A stretch of DNA of 64,000 nt from Streptomyces sp. CG 926 (GTDB lineage Bacteria > Actinomycetota > Actinomycetes > Streptomycetales > Streptomycetaceae): the NCBI RefSeq assembly GCF_003148825.1, contig NZ_QGGZ01000012.1:186001-250000 (forward strand), written 5' to 3'. Positions 1 through 8,589 of this stretch are shown piece after piece. The notes beneath the pieces were generated by a model. The model did not search any database and had not been told where the DNA came from. It worked only from the letters and a program-made list of their open reading frames with translations. Every line of letters starts with the position of its first letter. Position 1 is the first letter of the stretch. The position numbers and the translations under genes are program-made.

Positions 1-121
1 GCACCGTGTGTTAGGTCACGCTTACCGGCGGTCCGACTCGGGCATCTCCCGTCATAGAGTCACTTGGCGCGCGAACTGGTCGAGCCGACTCCCCCTCCCC
101 TCACCGAGGACGGATATCGCC

Positions 122-436
122 ATGCCGCGTCCGACTGCCGCACAGCTCGCGTACGGGTCCGCCACGGTCGTCGTGTCGACGATCGCCATGCTGCTGCTCT
201 CGCAGACGAGCACCGGGCTCGGAGTCGCGGTCATCTCCGCCGCCGCGCTCGCCCTGGGTCTGCTCGTCGCGCTCACCGTGCCCCTCCCGCGGCGCCGCGG
301 CCGCCACGCGGCGCGTACGGGTGCCTCCCGGGCCGGCGGGGCCGCCGGGGCCGCTGCGGCCCAGGAGGGCGCTACAGGGGACGCCCGGGTGCCCGAGCCC
401 CGGACGGCAACGGCCGAACACCCCGTACATCACTGA
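122..436 (+). CDS. small two-helix membrane protein
   Basis: The product is 104 aa with two hydrophobic helices (about residues 8-28 and 32-54), then an Arg-rich stretch and an Ala/Gly/Glu/Pro-rich hydrophilic tail. That suggests a small inner-membrane protein with a cytoplasmic tail. The ATG at 122 follows a purine-rich GAGGACGG; a longer in-frame reading from 8 adds an Arg-rich, non-conserved-looking segment and was not chosen. It converges on the downstream RDD gene and they share a strong hairpin terminator. I do not recognise a family and propose no function. Confidence 0.7.
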   Translation: MPRPTAAQLAYGSATVVVSTIAMLLLSQTSTGLGVAVISAAALALGLLVALTVPLPRRRGRHAARTGASRAGGAAGAAAAQEGATGDARVPEPRTATAEHPVHH

Positions 437-451
437 CGATCGACGCCGAAC

Positions 452-493
452 GCGGCGCGGGCGGCCTCCCCTGAGGGAGGCCGCCCGCGCCGC
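452..493. terminator. bidirectional hairpin terminator
   Basis: A perfect 19-bp stem (452-470 with 475-493) closes a CTGA tetraloop. It sits between the convergent genes ending at 436 and 506, so it can serve both. There is no U-tract, as is common in Streptomyces. Confidence 0.8.
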
Positions 494-505
494 GATGCGT
501 CATGC

Positions 506-1240
506 CTAGCCGGTGGCCTGGACCACCACGGTCTTGGCGACCTTGTCGTGCAGGCCCTGCTTGTACGGCTTGTCGACCAGGATCGAGACGACCAGCGCGA
601 TCGGCCACAGGCAGGCGCAGCAGATCAGGGTCGGCAGCCAGAGCACGGCGGCGCGCGACAGGGCGGCGTTGGACTGCGGCACGCTGCCGTCGTTGAGCAT
701 CGCGACGCGCAGCTTCATCGCCCGCTTGCCGACCGTCTGGCCGTTCTTCTTGGTGAACCACCAGTCGTAGCCGACGTACGCGACGATCGAGATCAGGGTC
801 ATGATCAGGCCGCTGCCGCTGTAGGTCTTGCTGAAGACCTCGCTGATGTCCTCGCCCTGGTCGGTGTTGTACTCGTAGCGGTTCGTGCCGAAGGCCAGCT
901 GGATGAGGGCCAGCGGGATGGCGACGATCACCACGTCGATGATGCGCGCGAGGAGTCGCTTGCCGAAGTCGGCGAGCGGGGGCATGCCGGCGAGCGGATC
1001 GGGCATGCCGTAGCCGCCGCTCCCGCCGTACGGGTCCCCGCCGCCGTACGGGGGCGGCGGGGGCGGGTATCCCCCGCCGCCCGGGCCTCCGGGCGGGGGG
1101 CCTCCGGGCGGGGGCGGACCGCCACTGCCGGGGGGCGGCGAGCCGTACGGCGAACCGCCCGACGGAGGCGTCGGTTCCTGGGGCTTCTTGAGGAACGGGT
1201 CGTCCTCGGGCGGCTGGCCCGGCGGCTGGTCGGTACTCAT
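506..1240 (-). CDS. RDD family membrane protein with Pro/Gly-rich N-terminus
   Basis: The 244-aa protein has a roughly 80-residue Pro/Gly/Tyr-rich cytoplasmic head followed by an RDD domain. Visible hallmarks are GKRLLARIID at the start of the first membrane helix and NGQTVGKRAMKLRV in the second half, with about four hydrophobic segments in all. RDD proteins are integral membrane proteins, some proposed to be transporters; the substrate here is unknown. The ATG at 1240 (MSTDQPPG) was chosen over an upstream in-frame start at 1267. It lies 87 bp downstream of a second RDD gene on the same strand, so the two may be co-transcribed. Confidence 0.88.
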   Translation of the reverse strand: MSTDQPPGQPPEDDPFLKKPQEPTPPSGGSPYGSPPPGSGGPPPPGGPPPGGPGGGGYPPPPPPYGGGDPYGGSGGYGMPDPLAGMPPLADFGKRLLARIIDVVIVAIPLALIQLAFGTNRYEYNTDQGEDISEVFSKTYSGSGLIMTLISIVAYVGYDWWFTKKNGQTVGKRAMKLRVAMLNDGSVPQSNAALSRAAVLWLPTLICCACLWPIALVVSILVDKPYKQGLHDKVAKTVVVQATG

Positions 1241-1327
1241 GGCCCGAGTCGAACCCGACTCCGACACCCTCGCAACGGGACCGCGTCCATTCGGGGGCAG
1301 GTGCGCGGGCGGGCCCGCCGGCCGCGC

Positions 1328-2797
1328 TCAGCGAGCCACGTACGTCCGGGCCGCCTTGTCGTGCCAGGCCTGGCGGCGCGGGCGGTCCACGAGGCACCAG
1401 AGGCTGCCGGGAAGGCCGAGGAAGGCGTACACCAGCCAGCGGCGCAGGGCCGCGCCGAAGGTGGGCGGGCGCAGGGTGGCGGTGGCCAGGACCCGGACGC
1501 CGAGCAGCTTCTTGCCCGGGGTGCGGCCCCAACGGGCCGTGGGCAGCACCTCGTAGAGGATCCCGAAGAGCAGGACGGCGCCGAGGACCAGCGCCAGTTG
1601 GCCGGCGATGGTCCCGTCGAGGAGCCAGACGGTGGTGGTGCGGCCGCTCGCCCGGGCGGCGTCCACCTTGGCCTCGACGTGGGCGGTGGCCTCGGGCAGG
1701 AGGGGACGGGCCACGGCCACCGCGACGGCCGCGTGGACGAGCGAGTCCAGGGCCCGGGCCATGGCCCGGCGCGGCAGTCCGGCGGGGCGCACGGCCCGCT
1801 CGGCCATCCGCTCGAACACCTCCCGGGGCGTACGGGCTCCCGCGGGGCGGGAGCCGGAGCCGTCCGGGCGGACCTCGTCGGCCCGGTGGGGCTCCCGGCT
1901 CTGCGGCTGGGGCCGGGGCTCCGGCCGGGCCTCCGCCGGGGCGGGTGCCTCGGGCCGTGCGGCGATCCTCGGGCGCACGCCGGCGGGGCGCGGCGCCCAG
2001 ACCTCGGGCCGGTCGGCGGCCGGGGCCTCGGGGGCGGCGGGACGCGGCCGGGACGGCGCGGGAGCGGGAGCCGGGGCGGGTGTGGGCGCCGGGGCCGGAG
2101 CGGGAGCGACCGCCTCGGGCCAGGAGGAGGTGAGCCCGGACCCGCCGGGACCGCCGGCTCCGGGGGCGTCGGGCCAGGCCGGGGCCTGGGCGGCCGGGGA
2201 ACGCACCGACAGGATGCCCGCGGACGCCTGCTCGGGGAGTCTCGTCGGGGCGGCCGCGGGAGCCGCCGCGGCGGCGGCCGTGCGGGCCAGGGAGATGCCC
2301 GCCGACCGCGGTGACGGTTCCGATTCGGGTTCCGGTTCGGGTTCCGGTTCGGGCCGCGGGGCGGTCTGCGCGGCAGGTGCCGGATCCGGCGTGCTGCCCC
2401 ATGACACCCGGTGGTCGCGGGGCCCGCCGAAGCCGGCCTGGTGCACGGGATCGGCCTGCCACACCGCGGGTTCGGCGACGGGCTCGGCGACGGCCACGTG
2501 CGCGGGGGCGGGAACGGGTTCCGGCAGCGCCTCGGTCATGGAGGTCTCGTCGAGGAACACCGGTCCCGTCTCGTCCGGGCGTACGGCGTGCCCGCCGCAG
2601 ACGACGGGTGCGGCGGGTGCGGCGACCGGCGCGGGAGCGGGGGCGGCCTGTGCGACAGGTGCCTGCTGCGGGGCAGGGCGGCTCGTACCGGGAACCCAGG
2701 CCGCTCCGTTCCAGTAGCGGATGTACCCCGGGATGGACGGATCCGGGTAGTAGCCCTCGCGGGCCGCGTGCTCGCCGTCACCAGGGGAGGCCGTCAT
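1328..2797 (-). CDS. DUF2510-RDD fusion membrane protein
   Basis: The 489-aa protein starts with a DUF2510-like segment (residues about 14-40, YYPDPSIPGYIRYWNGAAW), typical of actinobacterial membrane proteins. A long Pro/Ala/Glu-rich disordered linker (about 45-335) follows, then a C-terminal RDD domain (PRRAMARALDS near the first helix, GRTPGKKLLGVRV later). The linker DNA carries a GGTTCC-type hexamer run near 2320-2360 that encodes an Glu/Pro-rich stretch. The ATG at 2797 is chosen because the DUF2510 motif begins soon after it; the frame stays open upstream to 3034 without domain content. It probably forms a unit with the following RDD gene. Confidence 0.85.
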   Translation of the reverse strand: MTASPGDGEHAAREGYYPDPSIPGYIRYWNGAAWVPGTSRPAPQQAPVAQAAPAPAPVAAPAAPVVCGGHAVRPDETGPVFLDETSMTEALPEPVPAPAHVAVAEPVAEPAVWQADPVHQAGFGGPRDHRVSWGSTPDPAPAAQTAPRPEPEPEPEPESEPSPRSAGISLARTAAAAAAPAAAPTRLPEQASAGILSVRSPAAQAPAWPDAPGAGGPGGSGLTSSWPEAVAPAPAPAPTPAPAPAPAPSRPRPAAPEAPAADRPEVWAPRPAGVRPRIAARPEAPAPAEARPEPRPQPQSREPHRADEVRPDGSGSRPAGARTPREVFERMAERAVRPAGLPRRAMARALDSLVHAAVAVAVARPLLPEATAHVEAKVDAARASGRTTTVWLLDGTIAGQLALVLGAVLLFGILYEVLPTARWGRTPGKKLLGVRVLATATLRPPTFGAALRRWLVYAFLGLPGSLWCLVDRPRRQAWHDKAARTYVAR

Positions 2798-2921
2798 GTC
2801 CCCAACTCCGATCGTGGCTTGAGGCTTGTGCAAGGGAGGACCATAGCCAAGAACCGCCCCCCGACAGGTCCGGTAACGGGAGAATCCAAGCAAACGAGCG
2901 AACGTCACCCTGCACGACGGT

Positions 2922-2937
2922 TTTCGGTCAGCCGAAA
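2922..2937. promoter_or_regulatory. inverted repeat in the RDD/ssgG divergent region
   Basis: TTTCGG-TCAG-CCGAAA forms a perfect 6-bp dyad in the 257-bp gap between the divergent genes starting at 2797 and 3055. It lies 118 bp upstream of the ssgG-like start. It could be a regulator site or a small hairpin; nothing else in the gap was recognised. Confidence 0.3.
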
Positions 2938-3054
2938 GAAATAAGCCAATCTCCGGTTCGCTGCCCGAAGTCACGTCATACCCGGGCACACTGCCGCTCT
3001 CTCCGGGTGTGGGGCACCGTCCGGCCCCGCGCACCGAACCGAAGTGAGGCCGTC

Positions 3055-3534
3055 ATGCACCACCCCGTCATCGAGCGCGAGCTGGAACTGAAGCTGGTCC
3101 TGTCCCCCGAGCGCAGCATCCCCGTCCCCGCCCGGCTCCTCTACGTCACGCACGACCCGTACGCCGTCCACATCACCTTCCACACCGGCTCGAACACCCC
3201 GGTCAACTGGACGTTCGCCCGGGAACTGCTGGTCGAGGGGGTGTTCCGGCCCTGCGGCCACGGCGACGTCCGGATCTGGCCCACGAAGGTCGACAACAAG
3301 GCCGTGCTCTGCATGGCGCTCACCTCCCCCGACGGCGACGCCCTCCTGGAGGCTCCCGCCGGCTCCGTGTCGGCCTGGCTGGAGCGCACGCTGCGCGTCG
3401 TTCCGCCCGGCACCGAGACCGAGCGGCTCGGCCTGGACGACGCGCTGGCCGAGCTGCTCGCCCCGACCCCGGCCGACGACCTGTGGCTGCGCGACCCGTG
3501 GCCGTCGGACGAGTCGGCGGACGGGGACCTGTGA
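3055..3534 (+). CDS. ssgG: SsgA-like sporulation/cell division regulator (SALP)
   Basis: The 159-aa protein matches the SsgA-like family, which controls septum site selection and sporulation-associated wall remodelling in Streptomyces. Diagnostic stretches are ELKLVLSPERSIPVPARLLY near the N-terminus, the central YDPYAVHITFH-like segment (here DPYAVHITFHTG), and FARELLVEG followed by GDVRIWP. It is somewhat longer at the C-terminus than the usual 130-145 aa. The symbol ssgG rests on its position beside a GlcD-type gene and hppD, which I recall as the S. coelicolor SsgG neighbourhood. The family call is secure, the paralogue call less so. The ATG at 3055 follows a GAAGTGAGG ribosome site. Confidence 0.85.
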   Translation: MHHPVIERELELKLVLSPERSIPVPARLLYVTHDPYAVHITFHTGSNTPVNWTFARELLVEGVFRPCGHGDVRIWPTKVDNKAVLCMALTSPDGDALLEAPAGSVSAWLERTLRVVPPGTETERLGLDDALAELLAPTPADDLWLRDPWPSDESADGDL

Positions 3535-3581
3535 TGCGGGGCGAGCGCGCGCGGGGCGGCTCCGGCGGCCCGGCGCAGGCG

Positions 3582-4964
3582 TCAGAAGAGCTTGCCGGGG
3601 TTGAGCAGCCCGAGCGGGTCGAAGGCCTGCTTGACGGCCCGTTGCATCTCCAGCCCCACCGGGCCGAGTTCGCGGGCCAGCCACTCCTTCTTCAGCACAC
3701 CGACCCCGTGCTCGCCGGTGATGGTCCCGCCCAGGGAGAGGCCGAGGGCCATGATCTCGCCGAAGGACTCGCGGGCCCGCCGCGTCTCGTCCTCGTCCGC
3801 GGGGTCGAAGCAGACGATCGGGTGGGTGTTGCCGTCCCCGGCGTGCGCGCAGACCCCGATGAGCAGGTCCTGGGCGCGGGCGATGGCGGCCGTACCGTCG
3901 AGCATCTCGCCGAGCCGCGAACGCGGTACGCACACGTCGTCGATCATCGTGGCCGGCCGCAGCGCCTCCAGCGCGGGGAAGGACATCCGGCGGGCCTGGA
4001 GCAGCAGTTCGGACTCCGCCTGGTCCTCGGCAGGCACGACGGCGGTGGCGCCGGCGGCCGTGCACAGCTCGCCGACGGCCGCGAGGTCCTCGGGGGCGTG
4101 CGGGGTGTCGAAGGCGGCCAGCAGGAGGGCCTCCGTGGCCTCGGGCAGCCCCATCTTCCCGAGGGCGTTGACGGCCCGGACGGTGGTCCGGTCCATCAGC
4201 TCCAGCAGCGAGGGGGTCAGGCCCGCCTCCATGACGGCGCAGACGGCCTCGCAGGCGGCCGCCACGGAGGGGAACTCGGCGGCGAGCGCCAGTTGCCGGG
4301 GCGGCGCCGGCCGCAGCGCGAGGACGGCCTGGACGACCACGCCCAGGCTGCCCTCGGAGCCCACGAAGAGCCGGGTCAGGTCGTAGCCGGCCACGCCCTT
4401 GGCGGTACGGCGGCCCGTGCGCAGCAGCCGCCCGTCGGCCAGGACCACGTCGAGGCCGAGCACGTACTCGGCGGTGACCCCGTACTTGACGCAGCACAGG
4501 CCGCCCGAGGCGGTGCCGATGTTGCCGCCGATGGTGCACTGCTCCCAGCTGGAGGGGTCGGGCGGGTAGTACAGGCCCTGCTCGGCGACGGCCCGTGAGA
4601 GCACGGCGTTGACCACGCCCGGCTCGACCACGGCGATCCGGTCGACGGCGCTGATCTCCAGGATCCGGTCCATCTTGACGAGCGAGAGGACGATGCAGCC
4701 GTCGGAGGCGTTGGCGCCGCCCGACAGGCCCGTCCGGGCGCCCTGCGGAACCACGGGGATCCGTAGGGCCGTGGCGGTGCGCAGGACGTGCTGGACCTGT
4801 TCCACGGTCCGGGGCAGGACGACGGCGGCCGGTGTGCCGGCGGCGCAGAAGCTGGCCATGTCGGTGGCGTAGGAGGTGGTCACCTGGGGATCGGTGAGCA
4901 GTGCCTCGGCGGGGAGCCCTTCGAGCAGACCGGCCCGCAGACGTGCGAAGAGATCGTCATCCAT
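3582..4964 (-). CDS. FAD-linked oxidase, GlcD/D-lactate dehydrogenase type
   Basis: The 460-aa flavoenzyme has an FAD_binding_4 domain (about residues 35-215) with the PCMH signature GARTGLSGGANA and PPDPSSWEQCTIGGNIGTASGG, then an FAD-oxidase C-terminal domain ending in TGEHGVGVLKKEWL and DPLGLLNPGKLF. This family oxidises glycolate, D-lactate or related 2-hydroxy acids, passing electrons to a quinone or partner subunit. No GlcE/GlcF partner genes are nearby, so it probably acts as a single-subunit dehydrogenase. The substrate cannot be assigned from sequence. It is divergent from the TPR gene (96-bp gap) and converges on ssgG with 47 bp between. Confidence 0.92.
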   Translation of the reverse strand: MDDDLFARLRAGLLEGLPAEALLTDPQVTTSYATDMASFCAAGTPAAVVLPRTVEQVQHVLRTATALRIPVVPQGARTGLSGGANASDGCIVLSLVKMDRILEISAVDRIAVVEPGVVNAVLSRAVAEQGLYYPPDPSSWEQCTIGGNIGTASGGLCCVKYGVTAEYVLGLDVVLADGRLLRTGRRTAKGVAGYDLTRLFVGSEGSLGVVVQAVLALRPAPPRQLALAAEFPSVAAACEAVCAVMEAGLTPSLLELMDRTTVRAVNALGKMGLPEATEALLLAAFDTPHAPEDLAAVGELCTAAGATAVVPAEDQAESELLLQARRMSFPALEALRPATMIDDVCVPRSRLGEMLDGTAAIARAQDLLIGVCAHAGDGNTHPIVCFDPADEDETRRARESFGEIMALGLSLGGTITGEHGVGVLKKEWLARELGPVGLEMQRAVKQAFDPLGLLNPGKLF

Positions 4965-5060
4965 GGGACCAGCGTGGCAGCCGGGGCCATCGGTGTGAAC
5001 ACGACGGCGCTCCCCTTCGGACACCTCCGTGAACTCTTCATATTGACGCACAGTGACCCC

Positions 5061-6542
5061 ATGGACCGTATCGACGAGGAATCGCAGACGCCGGCGCCGC
5101 CCGTGACCTTCACCGGCCGCAAGACGCTCGTGGCGGCCGCGGTCGCCGTGGTCCTGATCGCCGGGGCCCTGCTGATCCGGCCTACCAGGACCGATGACGA
5201 CGCCCGTCCGCCGGAGCCGAGCGAGCGGGCCGCGTCGGCGGTGGGCATGGGCGCGCCCGCGGCGGCGGTGGATCTGACGGCGCTGGTCGCCGATCGGGAG
5301 AAGTGGCTCGCGGCGCATCCGGACGATCACGCCTCGTGGGCCGTGCTCGGCTCCGCGTACCTCGAACGGGCGCGGCGGACGGCCGAATCCGGCTGGTACC
5401 CGAAGGCGGAGAAGGCGCTCAAGCGTTCGCTGGAGGTCCGGCCGGCCGAGAAGGGCAACTTCGACGCGATGACGGGCATGGGCGCGCTGGCCAATGCCCG
5501 GCGGGACTTCGGGACGGCCCGCAAGTGGGGTGAGCTCGTACGGGCGCAGGCGCCCAAGCGGTGGGCGGCGTACCCGGTGCTGGTGGACGCGTACACCGGG
5601 CTCGGCGACTACAAGGGCGCGCAGAAGGCGATGGAGCAGCTGCTGGACATGCGGCCGGGCCTGGCCGCGTACGTCAGGGCCTCGCAGGTCTATCGGGACC
5701 GCGGTTGGCGCGAGGACGCGGTGCTGTCGATGGAGCACGCGGCGGGCGCGGCGAAGACTCCGGCGGAGAAGGCGTACGCGCTGTTCCGGCTCGGGGAGCT
5801 GTCCTGGGAGCGGGGGGACGCGGCCGAGGCGCTGCGGCAGTACGAGGGTGCGCTGCGGACGGATCCGGCGCAGGCGGAGGCGCTCGGTGGCCGGGCCCGC
5901 GCGCTGGCCGCGCTGGGCCGTGGCGGGGAGGCGGTCCGGGACTACCGGATGGCGCTGGGCCGGTCCGCGATGCCGCAGTTGGCGCGGGAGCTGGGTGAGC
6001 TGCTGGATGCGCTGGGGCGGCCCCAGGAGGCGCGCGCCCAGTACGAGGCGCTGACCACGATGGTGGCCCGGGACAGTACGAACGGGGTCGACGACGCCGT
6101 GCTCCTCGGGCTGTACGAGGCGGACCACGGCGATGCGGCGGCGGCGGTGCGGCGCCTGTCGCAGGAGTGGTCGCGGCACAAGAGTGTGCAGGTCGCGGAC
6201 GCGCTGGGGTGGGCGCTGCACCAGAGCGGCGAGGACACCGCGGCGCTGGAGTACGCGAAGAAGGCCATGGAGCCGGGGCTGCGCAACGCGGACTTCGCCT
6301 ACCACCGGGCGATGATCGAGCAGGGCCTCGGTGACGAGGAGGCGGCCCGCCGTCACCTCCAGGAGGCCATGCGGACGAACCCGCACTTCTCGCCGCTGCG
6401 CGGGCCGCTGGCGAAGCAGGCCCTCGCGTCGATCGCCCAGCCGCCGTCGGGCGGTCCCGAGAACATCCGCCCGACGGCCCCTTGGGTGGAGCCGGAGCTC
6501 CCGAAGGCGGCGAAGCCGAAGCCGACCCCGTCGGGTCGCTGA
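5061..6542 (+). CDS. membrane-anchored TPR protein
   Basis: The 493-aa protein has one N-terminal transmembrane helix (about residues 23-40) after a short cytoplasmic head. A long helical repeat region of TPR character follows, with repeated ALxxAxxAxxLGRxxEAxxxY patterns from about 90 to 460, and a short Pro/Lys-rich tail. The repeats should form an extracytoplasmic protein-binding scaffold. No catalytic motif is seen. The start at 5061 has no clear ribosome site; the frame is open upstream, but only antisense to the flavoenzyme. It converges on hppD with two hairpins between. Confidence 0.85.
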   Translation: MDRIDEESQTPAPPVTFTGRKTLVAAAVAVVLIAGALLIRPTRTDDDARPPEPSERAASAVGMGAPAAAVDLTALVADREKWLAAHPDDHASWAVLGSAYLERARRTAESGWYPKAEKALKRSLEVRPAEKGNFDAMTGMGALANARRDFGTARKWGELVRAQAPKRWAAYPVLVDAYTGLGDYKGAQKAMEQLLDMRPGLAAYVRASQVYRDRGWREDAVLSMEHAAGAAKTPAEKAYALFRLGELSWERGDAAEALRQYEGALRTDPAQAEALGGRARALAALGRGGEAVRDYRMALGRSAMPQLARELGELLDALGRPQEARAQYEALTTMVARDSTNGVDDAVLLGLYEADHGDAAAAVRRLSQEWSRHKSVQVADALGWALHQSGEDTAALEYAKKAMEPGLRNADFAYHRAMIEQGLGDEEAARRHLQEAMRTNPHFSPLRGPLAKQALASIAQPPSGGPENIRPTAPWVEPELPKAAKPKPTPSGR

Positions 6543-6559
6543 GCCGCCGACAGCACAGC

Positions 6560-6589
6560 GGCGCCGCACCCGTGCACGGGTGCGGCGCC
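6560..6589. terminator. perfect palindrome terminator
   Basis: A 30-nt perfect palindrome of GC-rich sequence lies just after the TPR stop codon. As RNA it would form a very stable hairpin with a tight TGCA tip, and it reads the same on both strands. Confidence 0.7.
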
Positions 6590-6678
6590 AGGCCCCCCTC
6601 GGGCCGTGCCGTCAGGACGCGCCGCGCGGTGCACCGAAGCGATGCGGTGCGGTGCGTGCTGCGCGTCGTCATGCCGTG

Positions 6679-6707
6679 GGCCCGCGGCGCGTCGTACGCC
6701 GCGGGCC
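6679..6707 (-). terminator. hppD terminator hairpin
   Basis: An 11-bp GC stem (6679-6689 with 6697-6707) lies 17 nt beyond the hppD stop. With the palindrome at 6560-6589 it gives the convergent TPR/hppD pair two hairpins. Confidence 0.65.
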
Positions 6708-6723
6708 GAGCCGGCGGTTGCGG

Positions 6724-7878
6724 CTAGAGGTTGCCGCGCTTGTCCTGCTCGCGCTCGATCGCCTCGAACAGGGCCTTGAAGTTGCCCTTGCCGAAGCCCA
6801 TCGAGCCGTGCCGCTCGATGATCTCGAAGAAGACGGTCGGGCGGTCCTGCACCGGCTTGGTGAAGATCTGCAGCAGGTAGCCGTCCTCGTCGCGGTCGGC
6901 GAGGATCTTCAGCTCGCGCAGCTCGTCGATCGGCACCCGGGTGTCGCCGACCCACTCGCCGAGGGTGTCGTAGTACGAGTCGGGGACGGACAGGAACTGG
7001 ACGCCCGCCGCGCGCATCGTCCGCACCGTCGCGACGATGTCGTTCGAGGCCAGCGCGATGTGCTGGACACCGGGGCCGTTGTAGAACTCCAGGTACTCGT
7101 CGATCTGCGACTTCTTCTTCGCGATCGCGGGCTCGTTGATCGGGAACTTGACCTTCTTGGTGCCGTCCGCGACCACCTTGGACATCAGCGCCGAGTACTC
7201 GGTCGCGATGTCGTCGCCCACGAACTCCTTCATGTTCGTGAAGCCCATGACCTTGTTGTAGAACGCGACCCACTCGTTCATCCGGCCGAGCTCGACGTTG
7301 CCCACGCAGTGGTCGATGGCCTGGAAGGTGCGCTTGGCCGGGGCGGCGACCATCGGCTCGGCGGCCACGTAGCCCGGCAGGTACGGGCCGGTGTAGTCAC
7401 CGCGCTCGACGAGCGTGTGGCGGGTCTGGCCGTAGGTCGCGATCGCGGCGAGCACGACCGTGCCGTGCTCGTCCTTGACCTCGTGCGGCTCCTCCAGTCC
7501 GCGGGCGCCCTGCTCGACGGCGTAGGCGTAGGCCGCGCGGGCGTCCGGGACCTCGATGGCGAGGTCGATGACGCCGTCGCCGTGCTCGGTGACGTGCTCG
7601 GCGAGGAAGCGGCCGTGGTCGGTCGTCGCCTTGATGACCGAGGTCAGCACGAAGCGGGCGGAGCCGTTGGTCAGTACGTAGCTCGCGGTCTCGCGGGAGC
7701 CGGTCTCCGGTCCGGAGTAGGCCACGAGCTTCATGCCGAAGGCGGTCGAGTAGTAGTGCGCGGCCTGCTTGGCATTGCCGACGGCGAAGACGACAGCGTC
7801 CATACCCTTCACCGGGAAGGGGTCTGCCTCACGCGCGGTGTGCGGGGTGGTTTCGAGGTTCGCCAGAGACTCAGTCAT
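6724..7878 (-). CDS. hppD: 4-hydroxyphenylpyruvate dioxygenase
   Basis: The 384-aa Fe(II) dioxygenase converts 4-hydroxyphenylpyruvate to homogentisate in tyrosine catabolism. It has the two-domain vicinal-oxygen-chelate fold. The iron facial triad is visible as His190 (AIDHCVGNV), His273 (VQHIALAS) and Glu352 (VFFEIIERHG), followed by the family C-terminal GSMGFGKGNFKALFEAIE. Length is normal. The ATG at 7878 opens onto a 142-bp gap shared with a divergent Lrp/AsnC gene, which is the likely regulator. Homogentisate made here can autoxidise to a brown pyomelanin. Confidence 0.97.
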   Translation of the reverse strand: MTESLANLETTPHTAREADPFPVKGMDAVVFAVGNAKQAAHYYSTAFGMKLVAYSGPETGSRETASYVLTNGSARFVLTSVIKATTDHGRFLAEHVTEHGDGVIDLAIEVPDARAAYAYAVEQGARGLEEPHEVKDEHGTVVLAAIATYGQTRHTLVERGDYTGPYLPGYVAAEPMVAAPAKRTFQAIDHCVGNVELGRMNEWVAFYNKVMGFTNMKEFVGDDIATEYSALMSKVVADGTKKVKFPINEPAIAKKKSQIDEYLEFYNGPGVQHIALASNDIVATVRTMRAAGVQFLSVPDSYYDTLGEWVGDTRVPIDELRELKILADRDEDGYLLQIFTKPVQDRPTVFFEIIERHGSMGFGKGNFKALFEAIEREQDKRGNL

Positions 7879-8020
7879 GCGACGCAGCGTCCCGCCGATC
7901 CACAAGCTGCGCAATAGTTTCCTATTTGGCTGTACAAACTGCCCAGGATGACCGCAGGCTGTGTGAAACATCTGTGCACTATGACCACCCGCGAGCACGC
8001 GTGGGCACCCGGAGGCATCC

Positions 8021-8500
8021 ATGGGCATCGACGAACTCGACGGCCGGCTCATCGTCCTGCTCGCCCGGGAGCCGAGGATCGGGGTCCTGGAGGCCTCGCG
8101 GCGGCTCGGGGTGGCCCGCGGGACCGTGCAGGCACGCCTGGACCGGCTCCAGTCGACCGGGGTCGTCCGAGGGTTCGGCCCGCAGGTCGACCCGACGGCG
8201 CTCGGGTATCCGGTGACGGCGTTCGCGACGCTGGAGATCAAGCAGGGGCAGGGGGCGGACGTACGGGCCCACCTGGACGGGGTGCCGGAAGTGCTGGAGC
8301 TGCACACCACCACCGGGCACGGGGACATGCTGTGCCGGCTGGTGGCCCGGTCCAACGCCGACCTCCAGCGGGTGATCGACCGCGTCGTCGGCTTCGAGGG
8401 GATCGTGCGGGCCTCGACGGCGATCGTGATGGAGAACCCCGTACCGCTGCGGATCATCCCGCTGGTGGAGCAGGCCGCGGGGGACGACACCCGGGCCTGA
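8021..8500 (+). CDS. Lrp/AsnC family transcriptional regulator
   Basis: The 159-aa protein has an N-terminal winged HTH (residues about 4-65, IDELDGRLIVLLAREPRIGVLEASRRLGVARGT split by normal helix boundaries) and a C-terminal RAM ligand-binding domain (about 70-150). The family binds amino acids or related effectors and often regulates the adjacent divergent gene. Here that is hppD, so tyrosine-pathway control is the natural inference. The ATG at 8021 was chosen because the HTH begins immediately after it. Confidence 0.92.
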   Translation: MGIDELDGRLIVLLAREPRIGVLEASRRLGVARGTVQARLDRLQSTGVVRGFGPQVDPTALGYPVTAFATLEIKQGQGADVRAHLDGVPEVLELHTTTGHGDMLCRLVARSNADLQRVIDRVVGFEGIVRASTAIVMENPVPLRIIPLVEQAAGDDTRA

Positions 8501-8540
8501 GCCGAGGGCGACAGCATCCGGACAGCATCCGGACGACGAG

Positions 8541-8574
8541 TTGCAAAGAAATGCTTGCATAGAAGTCTTTGCAA
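8541..8574. promoter_or_regulatory. nested palindromic operator upstream of ArsR-type gene
   Basis: An outer inverted repeat TTGCAAAG (8541-8548) / CTTTGCAA (8567-8574) encloses a second perfect palindrome ATGCTTGCAT (8551-8560). The site ends 15 bp before the ATG of the ArsR-like gene and is the only AT-rich patch nearby. It most likely serves as the autoregulatory operator. A tandem 11-bp repeat (GACAGCATCCG at 8510-8520 and 8521-8531) sits just upstream. Confidence 0.6.
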
Positions 8575-8589
8575 CTCTATCGTCGTGCC

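Noticed and set aside
372..2462. A 696-codon minus-strand frame over the two RDD genes
   Set aside because: Arg/Pro/Gly-rich shadow in another frame of genes with recognisable RDD domains.
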